64,000 nucleotides of DNA from Sphingobium sp. D43FB (GCF_002312805.1 NZ_NMUA01000016.1:43786-107785); one strand, 5' to 3'; counted from the stretch's first letter, positions 1 through 8,930 are shown. The notes: a model not told the origin generated them from the letters alone. Numbers and translations are program-made.

Positions 1-518
1 GGGCGATGGGAAAAATGAGGCCTCGCCAGAAGCCCTCTGAGCGCCAATAAGGCGGTCCCAGGTGCCAACCTGTGCCGAAGAGTCTGTAGCGCCTCAGAAG
101 GCCTATACGGCCAATTTTCGCTGATTCTCTTTTTGTTCTGCTGAGTCGGTACGCAAATTTCGTGAGGGATAGGCGGGAGCGTCCCCAGATGCCCGAAGGC
201 GTAATTCTGAAAACACGTCTGCTGCATCGTACATCGCGAACCAGCGACTGGGCGGGCCGGATAGACCAAGGCCCATATGGCTTAACTAGTTTTGACCGAT
301 CGTTATCTCGCTATGCGACGTGTTTTCAGAATCACCGCGATAAAGCGCTTGCGACCCGAAAGGTTTGAAAGCCGATCTGCCTAAGTCACGCAATTGCGCG
401 GTCTTTGACGTGGCTGCTGAACGATACGCGCAAATGCTAACGGACCGGCCATCGATTTCATGAAATTCCGAAAACACGTCGAAGGCCGATAGGGGAGGGC
501 GCTAGCCGCCGTCTTCCA
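1..518. other. Gene-free region beside repA with 16-bp repeats
   Basis: No convincing coding region is seen in these 518 bases; the small open frames lack ribosome binding sites and family resemblance. The stretch lies immediately downstream of the initiator gene and contains three copies of a 16-bp motif (listed separately). Base composition is lower in GC than in the surrounding genes, with a T-rich patch around 120-140. A replication origin or incompatibility locus is a reasonable inference, but no full DnaA box was recognised here. Confidence 0.6.
204..480. repeat. Three iteron-like 16-bp repeats (candidate RepA binding sites)
   Basis: ATTCTGAAAACACGTC occurs at 204-219. Its exact reverse complement is at 317-332. 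A copy with one mismatch (ATTCCGAAAACACGTC) is at 465-480 in the same orientation as the first. A 13/16 degenerate relative lies at 4454-4469, upstream of parA. Repeats beside the gene of a plasmid initiator commonly act as iterons; that role is inferred from position, not shown. Confidence 0.6.
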
Positions 519-1805
519 TCAAAGCCGATATTTATTCCGGCGATGATGCTCCTTTACGAACCCGTAGAAACGCTTGGAATAGTTGCGCGGCAGTTCGGCG
601 GGATTTTCGCCAAGAAAGGCGTCGAACCGCCGCATCAGTTCGTCATAGTCCCAACCCGGAAAATCAGCCCGAATGGCCGCGTAAATGTCTGGATCGAGCA
701 TCTTGCTGGCGCTGGAGCTGCGGGCAGGGGAGGGGGGTCGCGCGCCACCTGTCGACGTGCTGACGCGGGCAGGCCGATCGGCAACCCGCATACCTTCCGA
801 CACGCGAGAGATCAGCCCAAGCGCAAGACCGGCATCGACCATATCATCCTTCGCGCTGGCCGCGCTCGCAGGCGCTTTGCGTTTGCGGCCGGATTGTTCG
901 GCGAGGTGGCGACGCATGACCATCTTCATCTTTGGTCGTGCGCTCTCGCCGTCGATGACTTCCAGGCTGATATCGGGCAGGTCATTGCCCTTGGCCAGCT
1001 CCAGCAGCTTGCGCTTGAACACGGGATAGCTGCTCTCACTACCGCTTTTCTGGTGGAGGGTTTCAAAGCCGATGGTGAAGCCCTCGGCACCATTGCCGCC
1101 CGCATGTTTGCGCGACGCGCGATAGAGCCATTTGCCGAGGCCGCTCGTAATTTCGAAATAGAGCGGGGAGATGGACAGGATATTGCGCTTGTCCATCACG
1201 CCATCGAAAAACCATTTCGACAGGGTGATCTCCATGCCAAGCGACCGTTGCGTCCGCTCGTCCACGAGATGGGTGTAGCTGTCGATCCAGGAGAAGGTCG
1301 TCTCCCGGCTTTTGGCACTAGCGCGGATATTGGTCTTGATCGTGGTGGCCTGCAGCCGGTCGAGCGCACTCACCAGGCGCTCATAAGCACGCCCGCTGGT
1401 GCCCCAGCATATGCGCTTGAGCAGATCGCCAGGCTGGATGCGAATAACGGGTGAGAGTTCATTCTGACCCCGCTCGCGCAATTCATTCAGGTGAGAGGCA
1501 AGATAGATCATGATGTCGGCGTCCCAGATCGTCGCCATGCCATAGGTGGGATTGGCGGAGACATGGACGGTTACCGACTTGTCGGGACTGATATATTCGA
1601 TGGGCTTCACGCGCCTGCGCTTCGACAGGCTGAAGAAGGGCCGCTGCATCGTTTCCTGATAATCGCGCAGCGAAATGTCGCTGAAATCAGGCAGAGTGAA
1701 GAACATTTCGAACTGGACCTTGCGCTCTTTCAGCGCCGTCTTGAGTTCGCCCTCCTGTTCCACCACGATGATCCCATTTGCCTTCCCCCCAGGGGGAAAA
1801 TCCAT
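519..1805 (-). CDS. repA: Replication initiator protein A (RPA family)
   Basis: This 428-residue protein matches the RPA family (replication initiator protein A) of alphaproteobacterial plasmids and chromids. It has the N-terminal block LRDYQETMQRPFFSLSK, the central winged-helix region with WGTSGRAYERLVSALDRLQ and ITLSKWFFDGV, and a basic C-terminus beyond residue 300. It should bind origin repeats and start replication of this replicon; the 16-bp repeats lie just past its stop. It is the third gene of a leftward parA-parB-repA set, 56 bases after parB, with an AT-rich gap that may hold its own promoter. The start is uncertain: the ATG at 1805 has no clear ribosome site, while a GTG about 13 codons further in follows a GGGGGGAAGG run. 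The C-terminal 100 residues are variable in this family. Confidence 0.88.
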   Translation of the reverse strand: MDFPPGGKANGIIVVEQEGELKTALKERKVQFEMFFTLPDFSDISLRDYQETMQRPFFSLSKRRRVKPIEYISPDKSVTVHVSANPTYGMATIWDADIMIYLASHLNELRERGQNELSPVIRIQPGDLLKRICWGTSGRAYERLVSALDRLQATTIKTNIRASAKSRETTFSWIDSYTHLVDERTQRSLGMEITLSKWFFDGVMDKRNILSISPLYFEITSGLGKWLYRASRKHAGGNGAEGFTIGFETLHQKSGSESSYPVFKRKLLELAKGNDLPDISLEVIDGESARPKMKMVMRRHLAEQSGRKRKAPASAASAKDDMVDAGLALGLISRVSEGMRVADRPARVSTSTGGARPPSPARSSSASKMLDPDIYAAIRADFPGWDYDELMRRFDAFLGENPAELPRNYSKRFYGFVKEHHRRNKYRL

Positions 1806-1861
1806 ATAACAATATGAAATATAACGATAATATGGCTATTCTTAGCTTTTTACACCCACAC

Positions 1862-2878
1862 CTAGCGCCGCTTGGCCGTGCAAATCTTCGCCCGTTCGAT
1901 GATGGGGCGCAGCGCTGCCAATATCTCGTCCACCGACAAGTCGGATGGCGACAGGGACAGCGTCAATATCTTCTGCTGATCCTTTTCCACCTGACCGATC
2001 GCAGCACCAACCGGGCTTTCGATCGCGGCTTTCTGGACCCGGCCCTTGGCAACCATGGCCTTGAGCAAGCGGGCCATGACCTCCGGCCCGGCAATCGGCT
2101 GCTCATCCCCGGATCGGCGAAAACTCTGTTCGGACGCAATCTGCTCAGCCGCCGCCTCCAGCTTCGCGCGCGACGATGGATCGCGCAGCAACGGCAACAA
2201 CTTCTCGGCATATTTCGCCTGAAGGTCCATCGGCGAATGAAAGGCGCTGACCAGGGCAGGGGGGATTTCGGTCAGCGCAATATAGCGCGATAGCTGCGAC
2301 TTCGAAATCTTGAGCCGCTCGGCCATGCGCAACTGCACGCCGCCATAGAAATTATCGACCGCCGCCTTGTAGTTCATGCCGCGCTCAAGGTCGGAAATAT
2401 CCTCGCGCTCGCGATTCTCGATGTCCGCCAGCCGGAACGCGGCCTCATCGTCCAAATCCTCGATGATCGCGATCAGTTCGATGTCGGGATAATGATTGGC
2501 GTTGAGCCAGGCGATCGCCCAGTGCCGCCGCGTTCCCGTAACCAGCTCGTAAGGCAGTTCGGCATTGGGCGTGCGCCGGACCACTGCGGGCACGCGATTG
2601 CTGCCCTCGGCCAGGATAGAATCGATCAGGCTGCGCAACCGATGCTCGTCCAGCATCGAATAGTCGCGCGCATTGCCAGGCCAGACCGAACATTCAGACG
2701 GCTTCAACCGGATCGTCGGCCGCTTGACGATCCGCGCTGCCTCACCAAAGGCTTCCAACCGCTTATTGGTGAAATTGGTACGCGGCGCGGCCGGACTTGG
2801 CTCGCTCGTCGCCGGAGGAGGGGCCGGATCGTTCAGCGCCGATGCCAAAGCTTCACTGATGAGGGAACGACGGCTCAT
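1862..2878 (-). CDS. parB: Chromosome/plasmid partitioning protein ParB
   Basis: A 338-residue ParB-family DNA-binding protein. The N-terminal ParB/Srx nuclease-like fold holds the box with VTGTRRHWAIAWL (Arg-Arg of the CTP-binding patch). It is followed by a helix-turn-helix with LAERLKISKSQLSRYIAL and a C-terminal region suited to dimerisation. It would load on parS and work with ParA to segregate the replicon. Its ATG overlaps the parA stop (ATGA at 2875-2878), showing translational coupling. I did not identify a certain parS site. Confidence 0.92.
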   Translation of the reverse strand: MSRRSLISEALASALNDPAPPPATSEPSPAAPRTNFTNKRLEAFGEAARIVKRPTIRLKPSECSVWPGNARDYSMLDEHRLRSLIDSILAEGSNRVPAVVRRTPNAELPYELVTGTRRHWAIAWLNANHYPDIELIAIIEDLDDEAAFRLADIENREREDISDLERGMNYKAAVDNFYGGVQLRMAERLKISKSQLSRYIALTEIPPALVSAFHSPMDLQAKYAEKLLPLLRDPSSRAKLEAAAEQIASEQSFRRSGDEQPIAGPEVMARLLKAMVAKGRVQKAAIESPVGAAIGQVEKDQQKILTLSLSPSDLSVDEILAALRPIIERAKICTAKRR

Positions 2879-4065
2879 GCCGCCACGCCCACACTGGAGT
2901 CAGCGGTCAGGCTGGTCGATGGCCATTGCTGGCGAATTTGCTGTTCGACTTCGGCAAAGACCGCATCCAGATTATCACGGCAGCGCGTATAGGTCTGGTG
3001 CGACGCGGAGGGCTTGGATTCATAGATGGACCGAAAAGCCTGGGTCGCATTCTTGATTTCCTCGGACGCGAGGATGGGTTGTCCCAGCAGCAATCCCGCA
3101 TAGGTCGCCTGCATGATCCGCCACATGTCGTTCTCGCCAGGCTTGCTCGGCGAGAAGGCGGAACAGACGACGCGGATGAAACCATAATCGACCGGCGTGC
3201 CATTTTCTTCAAGGATCTCGATATTGTCCGCGATCGTGTCCATGAAATGGATGGTCGACAGATAATCGAGCTGCCGCGCGGGCACGGGGATCAGCAGGCC
3301 GGTGGCGGCCGCCATCACGTTGAGACCAAGAAAACCCATGGCTGGTGGCGGATCGAGCAGGATGACGTCGAAATCCTTCGTCACGCTGGCAATGCCGATG
3401 CGCAGCGCCTGCAACCCCTCGCGCACCGCCTGCCCGCCCTCGCGCAGGGTCGCGGTCAAATCCCATTCGGCATCCTGCAAGCCCAGGCTTGACGGCACGA
3501 TCTTGATCGTCGGCCAGGGGGTGTCGCGGATGGTCTGCGAAAATTCGCTGAACGTACTGCGCGGCGACAGGAACGCGCCCAATGTCTGTTCGTCGTCGAT
3601 CAGCGTTTCGGGCTGAATGTCGAACATCGTCGTGGTTGACGCCTGCGGATCGCAATCGATCACCAGCACGCGATAGCCATGCAAGGCGAGATAGTCTGCG
3701 AGATGCTTGGTGATCGTGCTCTTGCCGACCCCGCCTTTGAAATTCTGCACTGCCAACACGACGGCATCCTCGTCGGGCTGCTTGCCGACATGAATGCCCA
3801 GCGCCTCGCGGATATGGGTCAGGTCTTCGAGTGTGTAGTAGCGGCGGCCATTGGCCTGCTGCTTGGGCTGGGGCAGGCGCCCTTTGGCCTCCGCCTTGGC
3901 TAGCGCTTCAGGTGTCCGGCCGATCAGTTCGGCGGCGACGGTCGGGCCAAAACTGATATCGAGCGTCTTGTGATTGTCCGGCCGAAACACGATCGTCTTG
4001 ATATGATCGCGCATTTGCTGGCAAGCGGTGGTGACGTTCCGCAATGTGTTGACCGTAAACGACAT
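2875..4065 (-). CDS. parA: Partitioning ATPase ParA
   Basis: A 396-residue ParA ATPase of the large plasmid type. Residues about 40-95 form a MerR-like helix-turn-helix (with GRRYYTLEDL), as in ParA proteins that autoregulate their operon. The deviant Walker A motif KGGVGKST lies at 110-117, Walker B-like VLVIDCDPQAS follows, and ILLDPPPAMG is further on. It is first gene of the parA-parB-repA unit. GAGGGG sits 6 bases before the ATG. Its DNA-binding domain suggests that the 435-base gap upstream contains its operator. Confidence 0.94.
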   Translation of the reverse strand: MSFTVNTLRNVTTACQQMRDHIKTIVFRPDNHKTLDISFGPTVAAELIGRTPEALAKAEAKGRLPQPKQQANGRRYYTLEDLTHIREALGIHVGKQPDEDAVVLAVQNFKGGVGKSTITKHLADYLALHGYRVLVIDCDPQASTTTMFDIQPETLIDDEQTLGAFLSPRSTFSEFSQTIRDTPWPTIKIVPSSLGLQDAEWDLTATLREGGQAVREGLQALRIGIASVTKDFDVILLDPPPAMGFLGLNVMAAATGLLIPVPARQLDYLSTIHFMDTIADNIEILEENGTPVDYGFIRVVCSAFSPSKPGENDMWRIMQATYAGLLLGQPILASEEIKNATQAFRSIYESKPSASHQTYTRCRDNLDAVFAEVEQQIRQQWPSTSLTADSSVGVAA

Positions 4066-4500
4066 GATGCCCCTCAGCGCCGAATCACGACTGTTGAAAA
4101 TGGTTGGCGTTTAATGCCTCCATTTTTGCATCAAAGTCAAACCGTAGCAGATGACTGCTGGGAATTGCCACTTGCGGCGTTGCGATAGCGTCAAACGACA
4201 ACCTTGGCCGTGTCGCACATCGGAAGGGTCTAGAGCCCCCTGATAGCCTTTCAACCTCTATCCATGCGCTGCGTGTGCTCTGGATAACAAACCTGGCCCC
4301 CATTTGCCCATCAATTGGCTTAGGGGATTTATTCGGAGATTAGCAGAGTTAGCGCCACCGTCATGCGCCTGTAACGCAACCGTCATCGCGAGTCGCAGCA
4401 CGACCGATGAAACCGATCCCACGTCTGATCCAATCCGATAGCACGACCAAGCGATTCCGAAACCACGATACATCCGCGTTGATAACACGTTGGATACCGG
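4066..4500. other. parA upstream control region, no gene seen
   Basis: The gap between parA and the SnoaL-like gene holds no supported gene. It should contain the parA promoter and operator on the minus strand. Two weak signals are present: TTATCCAGA on the minus strand (4279-4287), one base away from a DnaA-box consensus, and a 13/16 match to the iteron-like repeat at 4454-4469. Neither is strong enough to call an origin. Confidence 0.4.
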
Positions 4501-5049
4501 TCATTCAGGGACATGGGCAGGCCGGTTATTGACCAGCGGCCTCAGATAGGAAGGGTCGCTGCCGTCGCGGGCCGATACGCCATTGGCCGTGATGTCGGGC
4601 CAGTCGGCAAAGGGCAGCGGCAGGGTCGGCACCAGGCCCGACCATTCGATGATATTGGTGCGCAGCGTGATCTTCCAGTGGCCCTCCCGCTTTTCCAGCC
4701 GATCGAGATAGCGACCGCCCGCAACCCAATTGCTGGCATCGCGGTTGCGCCCGACGAACAGATAATAGGTTTCGACATGGGCTTGGGCACCGTCGATATC
4801 GATCGTCTGGTTCAACAGATTATGATGCGTCGCCTCCTGCCCCGCTTCATGCAGCCCCGTTGCCCAGTCATAGAGCGCCTGGGCCTCACCCACGAACGGC
4901 CCGGCCGCAATGGTCGCGTCGGAATGAAAGGCCGACAGGAACAAGGCCCGGTCGAACCGGTCCATGCCGCGGGCGAAGCGGACGATGCAGTCGGCAATAT
5001 CCTGCCGATCAAGCAGCGCGTCCAGCCGCGCCATACGCTCAACGTCCAT
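4501..5049 (-). CDS. SnoaL-like (NTF2-fold) protein, copy 1
   Basis: A 182-residue protein of the SnoaL-like / nuclear transport factor 2 superfamily, a cone-shaped fold used by dehydratases, isomerases and hydroxylases. Diagnostic stretches are IADCIVRFARGMDRFD, FHSDATIAAGPF and WVAGGRYLDRLEKREGHWKI. I chose the ATG at 5049 because GGAGG lies six bases upstream; a longer open frame to 5139 runs back through the SDR. It overlaps the SDR stop by 11 bases, so the two are coupled. The substrate is unknown. A second member of the same fold sits on the other side of the SDR. Confidence 0.75.
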   Translation of the reverse strand: MDVERMARLDALLDRQDIADCIVRFARGMDRFDRALFLSAFHSDATIAAGPFVGEAQALYDWATGLHEAGQEATHHNLLNQTIDIDGAQAHVETYYLFVGRNRDASNWVAGGRYLDRLEKREGHWKITLRTNIIEWSGLVPTLPLPFADWPDITANGVSARDGSDPSYLRPLVNNRPAHVPE

Positions 5050-5923
5050 GGCCAGCCTCCGCGATTGGCCGCCAGATCGGCGATCCCCGTTCGGCGCGCA
5101 GTGACGGGATGGTCTTCCCGTCAATATCGCTAATGCCATAATCCTGCGCGACCTCGGCGGTAATGAAGGTGCCGCCCGACCGCGCCATGATCGCCGGATC
5201 GGCCGCCAGCGCCGCGATGACGCGGCCCGGAAATTCGGGCGAGCAGCCGACCAGCGGGTTGGTGACGGTGCGTGCCTGCATGGCGGGGTCGGCGGCCAGA
5301 TTGCGGTTCGCGCGCTCGGTAAAGGTCAGCCCTTGCCAGAGCGAGAGCGAGGCAACGCCATGCGGTTCCAGTTCGATCGCCATGTCCCGCGCCATCCGGT
5401 CGACCGCCGATTTGGCGGTGCCGAATATCGTGCCATAGGTATAGGTGACGCCGACATAACCCGAAATCGCGACGATCAGCCCAGAGCGCTGCGGTGCCAT
5501 GATCTTCGCCGCGTGCCAGGCGGCGGTGAAATTGGACCGCACGCCTACATCCACCATCTGCCAGTTGGACAGCGGCTTTTCCCAGAAGGGCAGGGGGATG
5601 GTCAGGTCTTCGGGCAAGGCGAAGGCGTTGTTGACGAGGATGTCGAGCCGACCCTGTTCCTGCACGATCCGATCGAACAGCGCCGCAACCTGCGCGTCGT
5701 CGCCATGGTCGACCGCGACCGCTATGCCCCGCCCGCCGCGCGCCTCCTCGCACTGCGCCGCGGTCTCACCGACCGTGCCGGGCAGGTCATGCGCGCCGGG
5801 TGTGACCGTGCGCCCGGTCACATAGACGGTCGCGCCTTGCTCGGCGAGCGCAAGCGCGATCCCCTTGCCGATCCCCCGGCTTGCGCCCGTCACCACGGCC
5901 ACCTTGCCTGTCAACTGTCCCAT
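5039..5923 (-). CDS. SDR family oxidoreductase, DHRS1-like, catalytic Tyr replaced
   Basis: A 294-residue short-chain dehydrogenase/reductase with the Rossmann motif TGASRGIGKGIA near the N-terminus and the structural motif LVNNAF. It is closest in layout to DHRS1-type SDRs. The expected YxxxK active-site motif reads FGTAK, so the catalytic tyrosine is phenylalanine; Tyr residues do occur just before it (VTYTYGTIF). The protein may use another residue, or be a reductase-like protein with altered chemistry. The ATG at 5923 is favoured over an upstream ATG at 5974 because the longer version overlaps the preceding gene. It lies in a SnoaL-SDR-SnoaL transcription unit. Confidence 0.85.
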   Translation of the reverse strand: MGQLTGKVAVVTGASRGIGKGIALALAEQGATVYVTGRTVTPGAHDLPGTVGETAAQCEEARGGRGIAVAVDHGDDAQVAALFDRIVQEQGRLDILVNNAFALPEDLTIPLPFWEKPLSNWQMVDVGVRSNFTAAWHAAKIMAPQRSGLIVAISGYVGVTYTYGTIFGTAKSAVDRMARDMAIELEPHGVASLSLWQGLTFTERANRNLAADPAMQARTVTNPLVGCSPEFPGRVIAALAADPAIMARSGGTFITAEVAQDYGISDIDGKTIPSLRAERGSPIWRPIAEAGHGR

Positions 5924-5936
5924 CGCCTGTCTGTCC

Positions 5937-6470
5937 TCAATCGGCTTGTGCGAAAAATATGGCGCTGAAATCACCTGCCACCTGTCCGGTGAAATGCGGT
6001 GCGCTGAACGGCATTCCCATCAACCCTTGCGACCAGTCGGCGGCCGCGCCTGCATCCTGAAACCAGTCATAGACCATGGTCCGTTTCGCGATCCGCCAGA
6101 CACCCGTCCGTCGCGCCATCGCGTCGAGATAGCGTCCGCCAAGCCACATATCGCGTGCGCCTTTGCCTGCATCGATCCGGTGATAGGCGCTGACATGGGT
6201 TTCGACTTTCGCCAGATCGCCATCGATCTGGATGAGGCTTTGTCCCAATATATGCTGGGTCGCGGCGATCGCGTCGGACCCCGGCACCACCCAGGCGAGA
6301 TAGGCGTCGAAATCACCCGCAAAAATTCCATAATCGACCGTCGCATCGGACCAGAAGCTGCTGCGGATCAGGTCCGCATCGCGCCGGTCCTCGCCCCGCG
6401 CCAGCCGCGCAAGGCAATCGCCTATCGCCATCCGGTCAGCCAGCGGCCGCCAGTCTGCGCCATCAGCCAT
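5937..6470 (-). CDS. SnoaL-like (NTF2-fold) protein, copy 2
   Basis: About 177 residues, SnoaL-like fold, related in layout to the copy at 4501: IGDCLARLARGEDRRD, FWSDATVDYGIF, MWLGGRYLDAMARRTGVWRI. The start at 6470 has GGGAG nine bases upstream; in-frame ATGs at 6488 and further back exist but are less well placed. It is first in the leftward unit with the SDR and the other SnoaL protein, and divergent from the hotdog dehydratase at 6657. Similar gene sets accompany steroid, terpenoid or aromatic-acid degradation in sphingomonads; the substrate here is not known. Confidence 0.72.
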   Translation of the reverse strand: MADGADWRPLADRMAIGDCLARLARGEDRRDADLIRSSFWSDATVDYGIFAGDFDAYLAWVVPGSDAIAATQHILGQSLIQIDGDLAKVETHVSAYHRIDAGKGARDMWLGGRYLDAMARRTGVWRIAKRTMVYDWFQDAGAAADWSQGLMGMPFSAPHFTGQVAGDFSAIFFAQAD

Positions 6471-6656
6471 GGCTCCATTCTCCCTCATTCCCGCAATTGC
6501 CATGGACCCGATATGGACGGCTTCGCACCCGCTCGACAGCAGCGCGCCCGGATATCGGCCCGGCGATAACCCCGCCATCGGTCGGCCAAGCCGGTTTTCC
6601 ATCGCTGCCTGCGCGTGCATCATTGGGGCGTGCCCCTGCTCAGGAAGGGGCGGATC

Positions 6657-7847
6657 ATGAGCAGGAGAGACAGTGTGAGCAGCCCGACGCTAGATTGTTC
6701 GGATATCGACCAATATCTGGGCAAGCCGATCCAGCCCGCCCGCATGGTGGAGCCGATCGCCAATAACGACATCCGCCGCTGGGTGCAGGCGATGCACTAT
6801 CCCAACCGCCTCCACTATGATGCGGGCTATGCCGCGCAAAGCCGCTGGGGCGGGCTGGTCGCGCCGCAGAGCTTTGCCGTGACGATGGATTGCGGCCATG
6901 GCTCCGCACCCGCCTGCGTCGGCGGCATCCCCAACAGCCATCTGCTGTTTGGTGGTGACGAATGGTGGTTCTATGGTCCGCGCATGCAGGGCGGCGACCG
7001 CATCTGGAACGAGCGGATTCCGTTCGACTATACGGTCAAGGATACCAAATTCGCTGGCCCCACCTGTTTCCAGCGCGGCGACAATTTCTATTATAACCAG
7101 GCTGGCGACCTGATCTGTAAGCAGCGGTCGACGACTATCCGCTACAATCAGGAAGCGGGTAAGGATAATGCGCCGACCGATGGCTTCGATGATCCGGTGT
7201 GGACCGACGAGGATCTGGAATCGCTCGAAGCGCGCAAGATGGAATGGATCCAGATGCTGCACGATCTGGGCCATGACCGGCGCTGGTGGGACGATGTGAC
7301 TGTCGGCGCGCCTTTGCCCGAACGGGTGATCGGCCCGCATTCGATCGTGTCCTTCACCACCGAATGGCGCGCCTATACCTTCACCCAATGGGGCGGCACC
7401 CACCGGCGCACCGACCTCGACATGGAGGCGCTTGGCTTCGTCAAGGAAATGGCGGGGCATGAAAATGATCCGGTGATGGAAGCGATCAATCCCGAATTTA
7501 CCGATGGCGCCTATTTCGGCCCGTCGCGCGGGCATCTCTTCCCGCGCTGGGCGCGCTTCATCGGCATGCCGCGCGGCTACGGCTATGGCGCGTCGATGGG
7601 GGCGTGGATCACCGACTATTTCGCGGGCTGGGCAGGCGAGTGGGGCATGGTGCGCCATTCCGCCTGCAATTATCGCGGGCCTGCGCTGACCGGCGACATT
7701 ACGGTGACGACCGGCACCATCCTCGACAAGTTCGTCGATGAGGAAGGCCGCCATATGGTGCAGCTCGATTGTCGCTTGATGAACCAGGCAGGCGTCACGC
7801 TGGCAACCGCCAAGGCCGAAGTCGAATTGCCCAAAAAGCCAGCCTGA
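6657..7847 (+). CDS. FAS1-like dehydratase / MaoC-type hotdog protein
   Basis: A 396-residue double-hotdog protein. The N-terminal half resembles the FAS1-type dehydratase region (MaoC-like N-terminal domain; HYDAGYAAQSRWGGLVAPQ). The C-terminal half resembles the acyl-CoA hydratase/thioesterase hotdog (NYRGPALTGDITVTTGTI, then LDCRLMNQAGVTLATAKAEV). It probably hydrates or dehydrates a CoA thioester. The ATG at 6657 follows GGAAGGGG; a GTG at 6675 preceded by AGGAGAG is an alternative start. It ends at a hairpin shared with the convergent Gfo/Idh gene. Confidence 0.78.
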   Translation: MSRRDSVSSPTLDCSDIDQYLGKPIQPARMVEPIANNDIRRWVQAMHYPNRLHYDAGYAAQSRWGGLVAPQSFAVTMDCGHGSAPACVGGIPNSHLLFGGDEWWFYGPRMQGGDRIWNERIPFDYTVKDTKFAGPTCFQRGDNFYYNQAGDLICKQRSTTIRYNQEAGKDNAPTDGFDDPVWTDEDLESLEARKMEWIQMLHDLGHDRRWWDDVTVGAPLPERVIGPHSIVSFTTEWRAYTFTQWGGTHRRTDLDMEALGFVKEMAGHENDPVMEAINPEFTDGAYFGPSRGHLFPRWARFIGMPRGYGYGASMGAWITDYFAGWAGEWGMVRHSACNYRGPALTGDITVTTGTILDKFVDEEGRHMVQLDCRLMNQAGVTLATAKAEVELPKKPA

Positions 7848-7854
7848 TCGGATC

Positions 7855-7879
7855 GACCCTCCCCGACAAGGGGAGGGTC
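7855..7879. terminator. Hairpin between convergent genes
   Basis: GACCCTCCCC and GGGGAGGGTC form a perfect 10-bp stem around a 5-base loop, seven bases after the dehydratase stop and touching the Gfo/Idh stop. There is no T-run. It resembles the single-hairpin unit of the CCTCCCC repeat family seen elsewhere in the window and could end transcription from either side. Confidence 0.5.
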
Positions 7880-8930
7880 AAGCGGGTAGCGGGAGCGCCA
7901 CCTGCCTGCCGTCCCGTGCTGAAATCTGCGCTGCCTCCACCACTCCCTGCACCGCAACGGCGTCTTCCAGCGTCACGGGAAGGGGGGTGCCCGACAGGAT
8001 CGCCGCCGCCATCTGCACATAATAATCCTCCTGACAGCCCGCGAGCGCAGGCCGCACAGTCCTGCCGCCTTGCCTGTCATAGACGACAACCGGATCATCG
8101 TCCTCGCCCCAGCCCGGATCCCCGGGGCGCAATCCGGCCACGAGCTGCGCTTCCTGCTGGTCGAGCCGCATCTTGACCAGCGTACCGCCCTGCCCATGCA
8201 CCAGGAAGCGCGGACTGCCGCCCACTTCTCCCGCGGGCGCGCTCATGCTGGCGTGCAATATGACACGCATCCCGGCATAGCGCAGAACGACATGCGCCCA
8301 GTCGTCCGATGGCGATCCATCCCGCAAGGCAGCAATGTCGGCGCTCACGCCATCGGGGCGCCCGAACAAGGCCAGCGCCTGATCGACCAGATGTGGCCCC
8401 AGGTCGAACCATATGCCTGACCCGGCCGATCCATCCTCCCGCCATCTATCGCGCACGTCCGGCCGGAAACGGTCGAAATGCGATTCGAAATGGGTGATGC
8501 ACCCGACCACGCCTTCGGCAATGGCCGCGCGGATGCTCAGGAAATCGCTATCGAACCGGCGATTGTGGAAAACCGCGAGCAGTTTCCCGCATTCGCCCGC
8601 CAAGGCGGCGAGATCGCGCGCCTGTTGCAGCGAAAGCGCGAACGGCTTGTCCACCACGACATGCTTGCCCGCGCGCAACGCCTCCGCCGCCAGATCGGCA
8701 TGTGTCGCGCTGGGCGTCGCGATCACCACCAGGTCGATGGCGGGGTCGGCGAAAATCTCGGCCGGTGTCGCTACGCACGCAATGGCCGGGTCCAGGGCCG
8801 CAACCTCGTCCACCCGGCTCGTGCTGATCGTCGTCAGCCGCATGGCCGGAACGGCGCGCAACAAAGGCGCATGAAAGACGCGACCCGCCAGACCATAGCC
8901 GACCAGTCCGACCTGGATCACATCAGTCAC
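7878..8930 (-). CDS. Gfo/Idh/MocA family oxidoreductase
   Basis: A 350-residue NAD(P)-dependent oxidoreductase. The N-terminal Rossmann motif is GLVGYGLAGRVFHAPLL, the family's (E/D)KP motif is VVVDKPFALS, and GIWFDLGPHLVDQAL carries the conserved histidine of the C-terminal domain. It resembles the YdgJ/YhhX subgroup acting on sugar-like or cyclitol substrates. The substrate is unknown. Its ATG overlaps the stop of the esterase by 8 bases, so it is the second gene of a two-gene leftward unit. Confidence 0.85.
   Translation of the reverse strand: MTDVIQVGLVGYGLAGRVFHAPLLRAVPAMRLTTISTSRVDEVAALDPAIACVATPAEIFADPAIDLVVIATPSATHADLAAEALRAGKHVVVDKPFALSLQQARDLAALAGECGKLLAVFHNRRFDSDFLSIRAAIAEGVVGCITHFESHFDRFRPDVRDRWREDGSAGSGIWFDLGPHLVDQALALFGRPDGVSADIAALRDGSPSDDWAHVVLRYAGMRVILHASMSAPAGEVGGSPRFLVHGQGGTLVKMRLDQQEAQLVAGLRPGDPGWGEDDDPVVVYDRQGGRTVRPALAGCQEDYYVQMAAAILSGTPLPVTLEDAVAVQGVVEAAQISARDGRQVALPLPA

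Noticed and set aside
543..1454. 303-codon open frame antisense to repA
   Set aside because: It is complementary to a well-supported initiator gene; no family match and composition typical of GC-rich antisense frames.
4279..4287. DnaA-box-like TTATCCAGA before parA
   Set aside because: A single site with one mismatch is expected by chance in this length; not called an origin.
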